From positions 1,240,001-1,304,000 of the forward strand of contig NC_089440.1 of assembly GCF_026210795.1 (NCBI RefSeq): a stretch of 64,000 nt of DNA, read 5' to 3'. This document shows, one piece after another, positions 1 through 10,829 of the stretch (positions are counted from its first letter, which is position 1; every line of letters begins with the position of its first letter). A program made the translations under genes and the position numbers. This DNA comes from Rhizophagus irregularis. Lineage: Eukaryota; Glomeromycota; Glomeromycetes; Glomerales; Glomeraceae. A model generated the notes under the pieces. It made no database searches, was not told where the DNA came from, and saw only the letters and a program-made list of their open reading frames with translations.

Positions 1-782
1 TTCGTTAACTCGCTCTAAAAATTTTTTGTCTGTAGCTAATGTTCTAAAAGTATCATTCCGAACTTTATCATATACACAAGATTTACCCTTCTTTATAAGG
101 TGAACATATTCATTTGCAGATACATGATATACTCCGAGAAAATGTTTCCAAATTTTTGAACGAAGAGATGTAGGTCTTATTAAATGTTGAACCGAAGGAG
201 CCAATTTTGGTAGATTCTATTAAAATAAATTTAAATATATATATTTATCCAATTTTTTAATGTGATGATATAGAAATAATCAAAAATAAATACCTCTTCA
301 GGTAAACCTTCAATGAGAACCATTCGCCTTAATTTAGATAATGATGCTTTAACTTCTCTTTCAGTTCTATGTGTAGTATTTAAAATTTCTTCAAAAGTAT
401 TTGGTGGTTTATCATTTTGTTGAGAAAAAGTTCTTCTTAAGTGTGCGGAACTTAAAGCTGGTGTTATTATATTATTTTTAGTCCAAGCAATAGAACGTTG
501 ACGTAAGTTACCAGGGCTTGAAGATGATTGAGTCTTTGATGATGATTTATGTTTGTTTTCTGTTATTGTCTGTTTATTAGTAGTACCACTTAATGGAATA
601 TTTTCTTCGGAATTCAATCTCATTGTTGTAAGATTCGTATTTGACCGTCTGAACATTTTGTTTTGTTGTTGAGAAGAGAGTTGTGTTGTTGATGAATTTA
701 TTAAATTTGAAGGTTTTTCGTGTAATGCGCTTCCGTATGGTGATAAACAAAGTGCTGGAGGAAGAATAAGAACTGGAGCCAT
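1..782 (-). CDS. BUB2: BUB2/Cdc16-type TBC-domain GTPase-activating protein, 3' end cut by window
   Basis: Two exons are visible: 294-782 (163 codons from the ATG) and 1-216, separated by a 77-bp intron (217-293) starting GTATTT and ending ATAG. Joining them gives ...IEGLPEE-NLPKLAPSVQ..., in phase. Exon 1 has a Ser/Thr/Gln/Asn-rich leader of about 130 residues and then a helical stretch (SLSKLRRMVLIEGLPEE). Exon 2 enters a TBC domain with LRSKIWKHFLGV and NDTFRTLATD; the latter is characteristic of the BUB2 (budding yeast)/Cdc16 (fission yeast) branch. These proteins act with Byr4/Bfa1 at the spindle pole as the GAP for the Tem1/Spg1 GTPase and restrain mitotic exit and septation. The catalytic Arg and Gln fingers would lie beyond the window. 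The long low-complexity N-terminus exceeds that of the yeast proteins, which are about 300 aa in total. A different TBC subfamily is possible but less likely. Confidence 0.8.
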
Positions 783-2531
783 ATTATTTTTGGAAAAATT
801 TACAGAATTCGGATAACAAAATGATAAATTAAAAAAAAAAGAAAAGAAAAGAAAAGAAGGAAAAGGAAAAGAAAGGTAAAGTTATATATATATAAATAGC
901 TTTTTTGTTTTTTTTAAAAAAAAAGTATAATTATTTCCGGTATAAAAAGCAAAGAAAGTTTGTTCTATTTAATAAAGTTTCTAACATTTAGTAAATTGAA
1001 ACAAATAAATATTTTATCAATTATGCAGCAAGTTTACGGTGAGAAAGTTATGCTGCAGGGTATTGTCTACTAGTTTCTATATATAGTATTATAATTTTAT
1101 TTTGCCTGCAGGAAAATTAAATAAGAAAACGAGAAAAATAAGAGAAAATTTTTTTTTTTTACGAACTTTCTAGAGATAAATTTATCATAAATAACCTGAT
1201 TTTCATAAAAAAAAACCTGTTCAGATAAAATAATGATACGATAAATAGGAAAGTGAAAAAAAAAATTATTTCATCGTGAGAAGACAAATATTTATGTAAA
1301 CAACAAATTCTTTTAAAAAAAAAAGATTTACATTAAGGGACGTGCAACAAAAATAAAAAAAAAAGAAATAATTATGCTTTTTTTCCCGCCCCAAATTGAA
1401 TAATTGAATCACTGATGAATAAAATAGAGAAGGCGGGAAATTTTTTGTTGCCCATTGTCCTTTTTTAGTTCGATTTATACAAGTATACTAACCCTTTGTT
1501 GAAAGTAAAAAATCTTGATGACAGATATGATCAAATGATCAAATCATCTAATAATCTTATATTCTATTATTTCAAATAATGCTTTAATATTACCTAAAAT
1601 TTGATAAGATTTGCTTTTTTTTTCGTGACAGGTATAAAAAAAACTGTTCCATGATTTTTAACAAGTTCTCACTCCTGAATTTTATGTTCATTGATGATAT
1701 TTCGTTAGTACGTACTATATTTATATAATGATATTTTATGATATCACGATTTTCGTGTAACTTTGATTCGCGTCGATTCGGTTGATTTGAAAAAAAAAGT
1801 ATAAAAAATTGCGATGTATGACCCTTTTTTTTGACCTCTAAAATAACAAATCATTTTAAGAAAACAAATTCACGTTCTTGAAATCGATTAAATTTAAAAT
1901 GACTATAATATTTATATACAATAAATATATAAAATATAGCATATCGGATATATAAATATATTTAGTGATACAAATGTAAATATGGTATTTTATTTTATTG
2001 AATTTACTATTTTTAATATGTAATGAATTGGCAATCAATTAATAAAAATAAAATAAATATTAGATTTAAAGATAGATGAGAAACAAATTAAAAATACTTG
2101 AAATTCGCGGAAAGATACTAAATAGATAGATAGATATATATGTGTGTATGTACGTATATATAAATATTATATTATTATAAACAACATAACATTATCTATT
2201 AATCTAAAAGAAAAAAAATTTTTTAAACTTCTATTAAAAGAATGATAGAATTGAATAGTGATTATTATGCACAAAAATGCAAAACACAAAACACAAAACA
2301 CAAAAGAAACCCCACCCATGAAAAAAAAAGAAACTTAAAACAGCTAACAGCAATTGCAACACCCGTTCGCTTGCTGCCAATCTATTAATAATATACTGTA
2401 GTATGACACATCAAAAAAAAAAAATAGTAAAAAAAAATAAAAAAGAATTATAAGTTAAAAAAAGTCTATCTCCATTATAAAACAAGATTAAAACAAGTAC
2501 TGAAACCCGTCAGTGAGCTGTTGAATATATT
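783..2531. other. Intergenic, A/T-rich, no gene seen
   Basis: About 1.75 kb with no credible coding frame on either strand. It holds a GA-rich purine run near 830-880, a TATA-like run (882-898), a pair of oppositely oriented TTTCCCGCC words (1382-1390 and 1433-1441), a GATA microsatellite near 2120-2140 and an ACAAAAC-type short tandem repeat near 2280-2305. The left part is presumably the promoter of the BUB2-type gene; the right part lies downstream of the gene ending at 2532. Confidence 0.6.
1380..1445. promoter_or_regulatory. Inverted pair of E2F-like TTTCCCGCC words
   Basis: TTTTCCCGCC at 1381-1390 is matched by GGCGGGAAA at 1433-1441, so two identical 9-bp words face each other about 40 bp apart. 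The word fits the E2F/DP consensus TTTSSCGC known from animals, plants and early-diverging fungi. It lies some 600 bp upstream of the cell-cycle BUB2-type gene. The sequence match is seen; the role as a cell-cycle control site is inferred. Confidence 0.3.
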
Positions 2532-3670
2532 TTAGAAATGGTCGGTTTTCCTAATTTGGATAATGCAAAATTAAAACTTTTTTTAAAAAAACTAAAATGC
2601 GAAGATGGTTTGCATTATTTTTATACCTTGGCCGACCGGGACGACGTCCATTGTGTGGAACTCGAGCAGGCATGTGACCTCCTCCGACTTGTACTATGTC
2701 TTTAGTAATGATTTCACTATTATGTATCGAAGCTATGGGTTTAAACTGGTTATTCTGATTATTGCTATTCACTTTTTGTTGACTAGTAGTAGCTTGACTA
2801 GTTGACGCAGCAGCGTCTTCACTGCGGATGTACATAAAGTGATTACATCATCACAAAAAAAATTTTTTAATTTTAATTTTTATTTGGCTAAACTTTTTAT
2901 CTAATTTTGGTGCGACAGAAGGAAGAGTAATCATTATAATTATTAACTCACGCTTCGGCATCCTGTTCGGTATATCCTGCAAAATATCTTTTCGAATTAT
3001 GACTAACATGATACATGCGTGTCGTTGGATCATAATATGGTCCACGTTGTTTTCTTGCCCATATTAATAAACTGTTCCTAATAATGAAAACGTATTGGAA
3101 CGACGGAAAAATTTTAACAAAAAAAAAAAATTTTCAATTGCACCGATTTGTTAGGATTATTAAAAAATTTTTTTTTTTATTTGTATTATTATTATAAATG
3201 AATATATATATGTATATATGTGTGATATATACATATAATTTTTTTTTTTAAAAAGAAAAAGCTTACCAGTCTTAAAATTATTATTTAACCAAAAGGAGTA
3301 CAAACCAAAAAGGTCCAGGAAAAAAATGAAAGTCAGGAGGTCAATATTATTATTACAATTTTTTTTTTTTAAAAAAAAAAAAAATTTTATTATAAAAATA
3401 CCAGCTGTTGCTTGAATCGCTGCTTTTCTTTTAAGATCTTTTTTGGTTTCTGGTTTTTTTTTATTAAAAATTGTACGGGTTAGGAAAGGAGATGAAGCCA
3501 CTTTCAACACAGCCAAATATGATAGTAAATAAAAAGCTAAATTTACCTTGAGCTATAATTTTTGAAAAATTTAAACTTGTGTTCGACGTTGAGTTGTTGT
3601 TTAACTTTGACGTATTATTATTTTGTTTTGCTGATAACGTTTCCACATTCGTTATTGTATTGGTTGTCAT
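2532..3670 (-). CDS. Unrecognised protein with AT-hook-like C-terminal tail (six exons incl. a 4-nt micro-exon)
   Basis: Hand model: 3547-3670, 3402-3500, 3267-3270, 2952-3077, 2627-2821, 2532-2550 (567 nt, 188 aa). All introns are GT-AG. The N-terminus is Asn/Thr/Ser-rich, followed by a basic stretch (FNKKKPETKKDLKRKAA), a conserved-looking core (LLIWARKQRGPYYDPTTR, then MYHVSHNSKRYFAGY), a Gln/Ser linker and the tail GRRPGRPRKTDHF, whose RPGRPRK resembles an AT-hook (minor-groove DNA binding). The phase between exons 2 and 4 only closes if a 4-nt exon (ACTG, between TTTTAAG and GTAAGC) is used; otherwise the reading hits a stop. The last intron (2551-2626) is also inferred; without it the frame runs on and stops at 2551. 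No family recognised. The AT-hook suggests a nuclear chromatin-associated role, but that is weak. Confidence 0.55.
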
Positions 3671-4018
3671 ATTGGTGCGTTTTTGTGTGAAAAAAAAAGG
3701 ATAATTATAAAGTTTTTCGTTTAGCTCCGGTTTCTGGTTTGTTTACTTATCGAGTGAGAAGACAATCTGATATCGGAGATGATTGCACTCATGCAGGTTA
3801 TTTTCTTCCAAATTAAGCTTAATGTGTCACGCTAGGTTGATCTTTTAGTAGAATTTCAACTAACATCATTATAAAATACTATTATAAATATCCGAAAAAA
3901 AATTAACACAAAATTAAATCTTACATAAATCTCGTTAACTACTCGTGATAAACGTGTGGATCTTATTTCGTATCTTTTTTTTTTTACTTCGCAAGTAAGC
4001 CAATTTTTTAAAGTAGAA
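3671..4018. promoter_or_regulatory. Shared upstream region of two divergent genes
   Basis: 348 bp between the divergent starts at 3670 (minus) and 4019 (plus). No coding frame is credible. It must hold both promoters; no clear TATA box is seen on either side. Confidence 0.45.
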
Positions 4019-5251
4019 ATGTCGTCTACACAACTTACTAATTCTGACCTTTCAGCTAAAGAAGTTGAAGAAAAAGATTCTAACGAACCCGAACCCACTT
4101 TGAATGTTCAAGATCAAGAGGTACAAAGTGAAATACAAAAGGACAAAGTTCTTGAATCGGAAACGATCACTGAAGAACGAAAAAATTTGGAAAAAGAAAA
4201 TGTAATTGAAGTTCAACAAAAAAATGTTGATAACCATAACGTTTCAGATAAAAATGATTCAAATCAAGAAGAACAAGTAGAAAAAAGTGTGACTTCCAAT
4301 AATGTGAATACGAATGAAATTGAACAAATTTCACAAGAAAATAAAGATCAATCAACGTTATCAGTATGGAGTGCGGTTTGGGATGAGAATGTCCAAGGAT
4401 ATTATTATTGGAATACTTTAACTAATGAAACTACTTGGGAGAATCCTCATAATAATAATTTAGCGGCTCAAAATATTAATCATGATTATTCACATCATGA
4501 TTATTATTATTCTCAATACGGTTATTATCCTGAAGCTTATTATTATGGATATGATCATTCTGCTTTAACTGCTTCCTCAGATATGACAACTACTGCTGTG
4601 ACGACTACGGAACCTTCTACAAATCCTTTAGAATCTATTCTTGATAGGATTGATAAGGAAGTTAAAACTAAACTTGATGGAAATTCATCAAAAACAAAAA
4701 AAACATCATCTACTTTCAATTCTCAATATAATGATCAACAAGATCAAATCGAACATCATCAAAAAGATGAAAAAGATGAAAAAGATGAAAAAGACGAAGA
4801 AGATGAAAAAGATGAAAAAGTTGAACAAACTTCATTAGTTTCTTCTTCAACTGATTTAGATCCTTATTATGATCAAAATCAAACGACAACAAATGATTCA
4901 GATTATCATTCATTTCTAGCAGAACATGGTGGAAATGATGGTGAATATAAAGTTACTGCAAGATTCAACGCAAGAACTGGAAAGTTTCAACGTGATCCTA
5001 CTTTGAATCCTGAAAAATTTTCTGCCGACTCAAAAGCTATTAGACAAATGTCCTATTTTTTCGATTATGATCAATTTGCTGAATCCAGGGGTTCTTCCTC
5101 TTCTAATAAAAGACTTTCATCTGACGCTTCATTAGGGGATTCGATAAAAAGTCCAAAGAAGTTGAATAAAAAAGATATTGAAATGTTTAAACAAAAAAAG
5201 AAAGAGAAAAAAGATATGAAGAAAAAATCTTGGTTACTTAGTGATGATTAA
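4019..5251 (+). CDS. WW-domain protein of the conserved fungal family with ARFN...FFDYDQF C-terminal block
   Basis: Intronless, 410 aa from the ATG at 4019. An in-frame ATG at 3956 would add 21 hydrophobic residues (FFFTSQVSQFF) with no sign of use. Order: acidic/Glu-Gln-rich N-terminus; one WW domain around residues 114-145 with both signature Trp (AVWDENVQGYYYW ... ETTWENP); a Tyr-rich stretch (YYYSQYGYYPEAYYYGY); a KDE tandem repeat near 4765-4820; then a C-terminal block (YKVTARFNARTGKFQ ... RQMSYFFDYDQF) ending in a basic coiled stretch (KKKEKKDMKKKSWLLSDD). This C-terminal block recurs in uncharacterised fungal WW proteins. WW domains bind Pro-rich ligands; a nuclear RNA-processing role is plausible but not shown. 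Confidence 0.8.
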   Translation: MSSTQLTNSDLSAKEVEEKDSNEPEPTLNVQDQEVQSEIQKDKVLESETITEERKNLEKENVIEVQQKNVDNHNVSDKNDSNQEEQVEKSVTSNNVNTNEIEQISQENKDQSTLSVWSAVWDENVQGYYYWNTLTNETTWENPHNNNLAAQNINHDYSHHDYYYSQYGYYPEAYYYGYDHSALTASSDMTTTAVTTTEPSTNPLESILDRIDKEVKTKLDGNSSKTKKTSSTFNSQYNDQQDQIEHHQKDEKDEKDEKDEEDEKDEKVEQTSLVSSSTDLDPYYDQNQTTTNDSDYHSFLAEHGGNDGEYKVTARFNARTGKFQRDPTLNPEKFSADSKAIRQMSYFFDYDQFAESRGSSSSNKRLSSDASLGDSIKSPKKLNKKDIEMFKQKKKEKKDMKKKSWLLSDD

Positions 5252-5851
5252 TTAGGTATTGTTTTTATTTATGAAAGATTAGAATTAGCGTTATTTCTTT
5301 TCTTACATATAATATAAAAATCTAATTTTTTATATTTTTATTTGATTGTTACATTCATGTAGAAATATATTATTATTGTTTAATATTTGTTTTTAGAATT
5401 TCCGTCCTTTTTTTTTTATTGTTAAGAAAAATATATTAATTAAATAAAAGTATCTTGATCTTTTAAATTTATTTTATTTGAAAATGTTTATGTAAATAAT
5501 ATAAGAAACTAAAAGAAAAGGAAGTTAATCTAACTTTTTATGCGAATCAAACCAGAAAAAAAAAAAAATTTTTTTCCAGTTTATTTTTTAGAAAAATGTC
5601 TGTATGTATATTATTAGTGCTTTGTTGCATGGTTCTATATATTAAATAATTATTTTTTTTTTTCACACACTCTTCATCTAAAAAACTCCTTTACTATATA
5701 TCTCTCATTGATTTTATGTTATAATCAAAATTTGTTTTTTTTTTAAGCAAAATGAAAACATTTACAAGGAAATAATAATAAATGATATAACTAATTAATG
5801 ATATAAGTCAGCTAAGTTATAGTATTGTAAAATAAATGTTCAATGTTATAA
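5252..5851. other. Convergent 3' intergenic region
   Basis: 600 bp between the ends of the WW-domain gene (plus) and SEC61 (minus). Only A/T-rich sequence and homopolymers, consistent with two 3' UTRs and poly(A) regions (AATAAA-like words near 5446 and 5831). No further gene seen. Confidence 0.5.
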
Positions 5852-7542
5852 TTAAAACAATAATGCATCGATACCACCTTCAGCTACTTGTTCTTTAACA
5901 AACATTTCAAAATAGGAGTATATGATAGTGACAGCTAACAGTATACCAGTGCCAGAACCAAGTGCACCTTCAAAACGAAAATAATTTTTTAAATTAATAC
6001 TACAAACTTAATAAAACGAATAATAATCCAATGTTGCACAGATACTTACCAAGCAAATCGGCAAGAACGGATAAAGCACCGATACAGGCGCCTCCGAAAG
6101 CTGCCGCTGTAGGAATAACCCGTTTCAATTCCTTATACGTTGAAGTATCCCGATGCCCAGTAATCGTCATACCCTGATCTTTAAGTTGTTTTGCAACTTC
6201 ACGTGGTGAAGAACCTGAAACTTCAATCCAAGTCTTTGAGAAAAGAGCACATGCAGTTAACATAAATAAAATATATATTGTTGTATGAATAGGATCTAAA
6301 AGAGAATCTGTGATACTATGTGGCGGAGACATATAATATGCAAGACCTGCAGATGCATAGTTTTGATTTGAACCCTCATGAGGAGTCCAAACACCGAGAA
6401 ATCTAACAAGTAAATTGTCCGGGAATCGAGTGTATAACATTTGAGAGATAAGGAAAATATTGGAGGTGAGAGCAGATTGGAGCATGATAGGCATATTTGA
6501 AGTGTAGAAAAGTTTGACCGGATAAGTTCCACGTTGACCACGAGAACGATTAGATGTTACAGGAAGTTCAACCCGGAAACCTTGAAGATAAATCACAATA
6601 GCGAAAACAACCACAGTAGACAATAAATTCATGATATTCGGTAAATTTGTTCGGTAAAATGCTTCTTTCAAAGCACGCGTTTTATCACCGCGGGTAATAA
6701 GTAAATGGAATAAAGCAATAATTGCTCCTTCGAATTCAGGTCCACGGCCGGTATTAACAGTTGTAGGACTGAATGCCTTCCAAACAATGGATTCACAAAT
6801 GTTTGTAGCGATAAAAAGTGAAATGCCAGAACCAAGTCCATATCCTTTTTGCAAAAGTTCGTCCAAAAGCATAGAGATAAGACCGGCAACAACAAGTTGG
6901 ATAATAAGTAATAAACAAACACCAGCTCCAATTTCAGAGGGGTTACCGTACAACCCTGTCATTACGGACACAGTAGCTTGACCAAAGGCAAAGACCATTG
7001 CGAAAAGTTTTTGAGCACCACTAAACAACGCTCTATCTTCTTTCAAACTGAAATCAACCTCAATGAGGTTAGCACCAGCTAAAAGTTGCATGATCATGCC
7101 CGAAGTTACAATGGGTGTAATACCGAGTTCCATCAATGTACCTCTGTTTGATGCAAGAATTACACGCAACCAATACAGGGGATCTGAAGAATCGGAGGAC
7201 ATGATACCATAGAGTGGAATTTGCGAACACACTAAAAAAATGCAAAGTGTGACAGCTGTCCACAATACTTTGTGACGAAAAAGAACCTATAAACATAAAT
7301 GTGGTCAAATAAGTCCCACTCATTCTAATTAATTTAAACCAAGCATCCGGCTAAATTATCAACAAGATTAAATATACCTTTCGGTCTGGTGGTATGACCT
7401 CCGGAAGTATGCCCATGAAAGGCTTGATGAGATGTAGAAATCGGTCTATTTTAAAAATGAGTTTCTATTAAACAGACAAGTTGAAAATGAAAGAAAATAA
7501 CAAATTAACAAAATCAAACTCAAAATTATACATACAGCCCAT
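5852..7542 (-). CDS. SEC61: SEC61 alpha subunit of the ER protein translocon
   Basis: Model: 7536-7542, 7378-7445, 6050-7286, 5852-5967; 1428 nt, 475 aa, close to the yeast protein (about 480). Exon 1 is only 7 nt (ATGGGCT); the join gives [19 protein letters not shown], matching the amphipathic N-terminus of Sec61. Exon 3 carries nearly all of the ten-helix pore: [19 protein letters not shown] (helix 1), the plug region ([17 protein letters not shown]), [25 protein letters not shown], the cytosolic loop [18 protein letters not shown] and the last helices. The final exon gives [19 protein letters not shown] and a short cytosolic tail. Sec61 forms the conduit for co- and post-translational import into the ER with Sec61 beta and gamma. 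It is divergent from the TOM6-like gene 300 bp away. Confidence 0.97.
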
Positions 7543-7842
7543 TGGAAACAGTTAATCCAAAAAAAAAGCCCGGTGAATAAATTGGTTGCTGGTAAGATAA
7601 AAGTATAAAATTTAACAGTCGTGTAGAATATTTATAAAAAAAAAAAGTTAATAAATCAAATATCTAAACTAGGCGAACCAATTATACACATCCACGATTT
7701 CATATGTATTTAATTGAAGTAGTACATAACACTTATCAATTGATGATTTGTTGATTTATTCTCTGCATGGATAGTGAATTATTGGTCATTAATAAGGAAA
7801 TTAAGCCACCATCTTTTAATTCTCGAGCTTACAAAAATTAAG
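7543..7842. promoter_or_regulatory. Bidirectional promoter region SEC61 / TOM6-like
   Basis: 300 bp separate the ATG codons of two divergent genes, one for the ER translocon and one for a likely mitochondrial translocase subunit. No clear TATA box; the region contains a poly-A run (7636-7646). Shared control of two protein-import genes is a plausible inference only. Confidence 0.45.
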
Positions 7843-8067
7843 ATGCCAAGACCGCAATCCACACAAATTATTGTTGGTCCTTCAGGTAGAGGGCCTTCTG
7901 GAAGTTCAAGCAATGGTGGTGGAAATTTTTTTACTCGATTTCTCCGAGAAGAAATTTTTGCTCAAGATAAACGACCGGGAAACATTGATATCTTGATTTC
8001 TACCGGATTATTTGCCGCAACCATTGCTTTTTTGCAGAATTATGGTGTAGAATTGTTGTCCATATAA
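7843..8067 (+). CDS. TOM6: TOM6-like small tail-anchored mitochondrial import subunit
   Basis: 74 aa, intronless. Start chosen at 7843 (AAGATGCCAAG); an in-frame upstream ATG at 7774 would add 23 residues of no recognisable character. The N-terminus is Gly/Ser-rich (GPSGRGPSGSSSNGGG), followed by an amphipathic FFTRFLREEIFAQDKR and one C-terminal hydrophobic segment (IDILISTGLFAATIAFLQ) ending NYGVELLSI. This layout (short soluble N-terminus, Arg/Asp-containing juxtamembrane stretch, ...GLFAA... helix and a short hydrophobic tail) is that of Tom6/TOMM6, which stabilises the TOM core complex in the outer mitochondrial membrane. Small TOM subunits diverge fast, so another small tail-anchored protein cannot be excluded. 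Confidence 0.55.
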   Translation: MPRPQSTQIIVGPSGRGPSGSSSNGGGNFFTRFLREEIFAQDKRPGNIDILISTGLFAATIAFLQNYGVELLSI

Positions 8068-8472
8068 AAAAATTCCTTTGGAACTTTAGATGCTAGAATA
8101 AAATTACAAGCGTATGTTTGGCATATTTTTTTTTTGATATCGCTTAATTTTGAAGTTAACGCAAAAAACGCTTCCTTTTCTTCTTAGAAAAAGGAATAAA
8201 TTAATATTTTTTAATATAGGCTATTTTTATACAAGAAGATGCTCATTTGTTGATTAAATATTTTAGGATTTTTTCTGACAAAATGAAGTTTAATATAATA
8301 TACTGCACACACATTAAAATAAAGTTTTTGCTGTAAATAAAAAAAAAATCAAGTAGCTACTTAAGTTTTTTTACAAATCTTGTAAAGTAAAATTGATGTT
8401 TTTACATTTATTGATCTCACGGATCTATAATCCTACTCTCTATCGTCTAGATTGGATTTTTTGGCATATCCC
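8068..8472. other. Convergent 3' intergenic region
   Basis: 405 bp between the TOM6-like gene (plus) and the flavin monooxygenase gene (minus). A/T-rich, with AATAAA-like words near 8095, 8203 and 8336 that could serve polyadenylation. Nothing else seen. Confidence 0.5.
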
Positions 8473-10403
8473 TTAAAATAGACCCGTACACCTTGAAATC
8501 AATCCCCATTTAATCATTATAATCAGAATCAAACCCAATAACATACTAAAGATTATTGCTATTGGATAACCGCACATTACAATTGCCGGACTCCCTATAA
8601 AGCATCAATAAATTATTAGAATCACACGCGTCCCGTAAAACAAATTCACTATATAAGTTACCTTCGTTTTGTTTTCGAATAGCTTCTGCAGCTCCATCCC
8701 AAGCTTGTCTTCCAAATAACCGATACTAATAAGAGAACAAATTAATAAATTTTTTAAAAAAAAAATTTTTTTTTTTTTTTTTTACCTACATGTGTAGGTG
8801 ATGGAAGGCCGAACAAGACTTGGTACCATAATTTTGGCCCGTATTTCAATAATACTTTCGGAAGATAGGGTAAACAACCTATATCTTTAGCCAAATCATC
8901 CATGTAAGGTATCATATCAGCTTCTATAGTATGTCTAGCGGCATGATAATATCGTTTTCTCAAAGTTTCTTGATTACTTCTAATACTTTCCTCCATCTCA
9001 TCTTGAGTTGGCAATTTAGAGTATAGTTTGCCGGTCCATAAACTTGTAACATATTGAGCTTGTAATTCGCTAACAGGCATAATAGCTCCAATAGCTTGAA
9101 CTAATCCGATGAAAGCAATATTAGGTAATTTTGGAGGGAATATGTATTTATACAACCAAACCAAATTTTCCCTATATTCTTCTTCAAATTGCTGTTCAAC
9201 TTTCTCGCCACCACTGATAATTTCTTTATCCAAAAAAGCAAATTTAATATCATACCCGGTAGCATATATAATCGCATCAATATCACTTAAAACACTTCCA
9301 TCCACAAATACAACTGAACTATCTGATTTCAATTCGGAAATATTGGGTTTTACAATAATCGTACCGGTGGAAACACGTTCCATGAATTCAGTTTTAATAG
9401 TTGGATGACTAGCACTTGGTGCTGTTTTTGGAGCGAATTCGGGTGGATGAGGACCAACTGTACAATGTGCTATGGCTTTTACTATTAAATCTCTAATAGG
9501 TGCTGGGAGATATGTGTTAAATCGAGTTGCCAAGTGGTCAGAAGGTAAGCTGCCAAAGATACGACGGGGAAGAATCCACGGAAGAGTTCCTTTACGTGTA
9601 CATAAATAAACTTGTGAAGCCACCCCGGATAATTCGACAGCAATATCCATTCCACTATTTCCACATCCAACGACAATAACTCTTTTATTATCATAATCTC
9701 CTGGTCTAATAATCCATTAGAAGAAAAGTTAAAATCGGCAATTTAGTATAAATAAATTTATTCGTCATAAAATCTTTCATTAAATTACTTTCGATAAAAA
9801 TGAGAGTGCATTTGCTTCCCGACAAATTTATCCATTCCAATGTATTTGGGTAACCGAGGATATCGATGATGTCCAGTGCATACCATTACGTATTCAAAAA
9901 CTTCTTCACATTCTTCATTTTTCGGATTCGAATAAGTTACCTTCCATTTTTTGTCTGATTGAATTGATAATCGTTTCACAGGAGATTGGAATCGAATATA
10001 AGGGTTAAGTTTGAATTTTTCTGTGTATAAATCAAAATAACTATAATTGATAGAAATCATAGTAGTTATATTATATGGTATTTTAATAAACGGAAGAAAT
10101 TCAAAAGTTCTTACACTGTTTTTACCTTGCCACTTTTGAATTGTGTAAAAAAGTTGGCCATTCATATGGAACCGGAAAATCTGTAAAGGACATAACATCT
10201 TTGCTTGTGATAATTATAATGCTTTTATAAATAGAAGAATGTGGATCTTCATTTTTATCATCAATCTCGGTATATCTCCAAAGACCTCCCGTATGTTCCG
10301 ATGCTTCGAAACATACTGGTTCAAGATTATCATCGATACATTGTTTAATGCTAGTTAGTCCTGATGGTCCTGCTCCAATTATAGCGACTCGAGGTTTTGA
10401 CAT
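8473..10403 (-). CDS. Flavin-containing monooxygenase (FMO family), C-terminally membrane-anchored
   Basis: Model: 10126-10403, 9789-10040, 8790-9705, 8662-8725, 8473-8594; 1632 nt, 543 aa, against about 530 for animal FMOs. Exon 1 begins MSKPRVAIIGAGPSGL, the FAD-binding GxGxxG. The FMO-typical DFPVPYEWPTFLHNSKV follows. Exon 2 carries EYVMVCTGHHRYPRLP, and exon 3 the NADPH Rossmann motif VIVVGCGNSGMDIAVEL. Exon 4 gives YRLFGRQAWDGAAEAI, which parallels the conserved FMO stretch near the C-terminus. The last exon encodes a hydrophobic helix (PIAIIFSMLLGLILIIM), as in microsomal FMOs that anchor in the ER. The reaction class is NADPH-dependent S- or N-oxygenation of soft nucleophiles; the substrate cannot be told. 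The 9706-9788 and 8791 donors were fixed by phase. Confidence 0.93.
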
Positions 10404-10655
10404 TTTTTTTTTTTAAATATGATAATATATGATAAGAAAGATTATAAACAATTTTTTTTTCCTATCGAGAGTTGTCTTGAAAAAAATCTCGGAAGTATCT
10501 TACGAAATTGCGGAATATATATTGAATTATTTGTTTAGTTTGTGTAACTGATCCTATGGCCGCCTCAAACAAAACTTTTCTTCAAAGAGTTAGTGGACAT
10601 TGATATTTCAATCAACCTTAAAAGTTGGATAAAATGAATATACATTTTTACAATA
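10404..10655. other. Upstream region of the flavin monooxygenase gene
   Basis: About 250 bp 5' of the FMO start up to the MITE. No coding frame and no recognised motif. Confidence 0.4.
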
Positions 10656-10829
10656 CAGTCAAAGTTCTCTATAGCGAATTTTTATATAGCGAATAATTTG
10701 CTATAATGAAGAAAAGTTCAGGTACAGATCTTAGTATTTATAATAAAATGGCTTTTAGTATAGCGAATTTCTTACTATAACGAATTTTAATCTCCGGCCC
10801 GTGGGATTCGTTATAGAGAACTTTGACTG
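10656..10829. mobile_element. MITE, pogo/Tc1-mariner-like, copy 1 (174 bp, TA target duplication)
   Basis: Terminal inverted repeats of about 24 bp begin CAGTCAAAGTTCTCTATA and end with the reverse complement; the CAG...CTG ends are flanked by TA on both sides (10654-10655 and 10830-10831). The interior repeats TATAGCGAAT-type words several times and has no coding capacity. A second, diverged copy lies at 40939-41120 in reverse orientation, which makes this a dispersed family. TA duplication and CAGT ends fit the Tc1/mariner-pogo superfamily. Confidence 0.85.

Noticed and set aside
3956-4018. Upstream in-frame start for the WW-domain gene
   Set aside because: Adds hydrophobic residues not expected in this family; the start at 4019 gives the usual acidic N-terminus.
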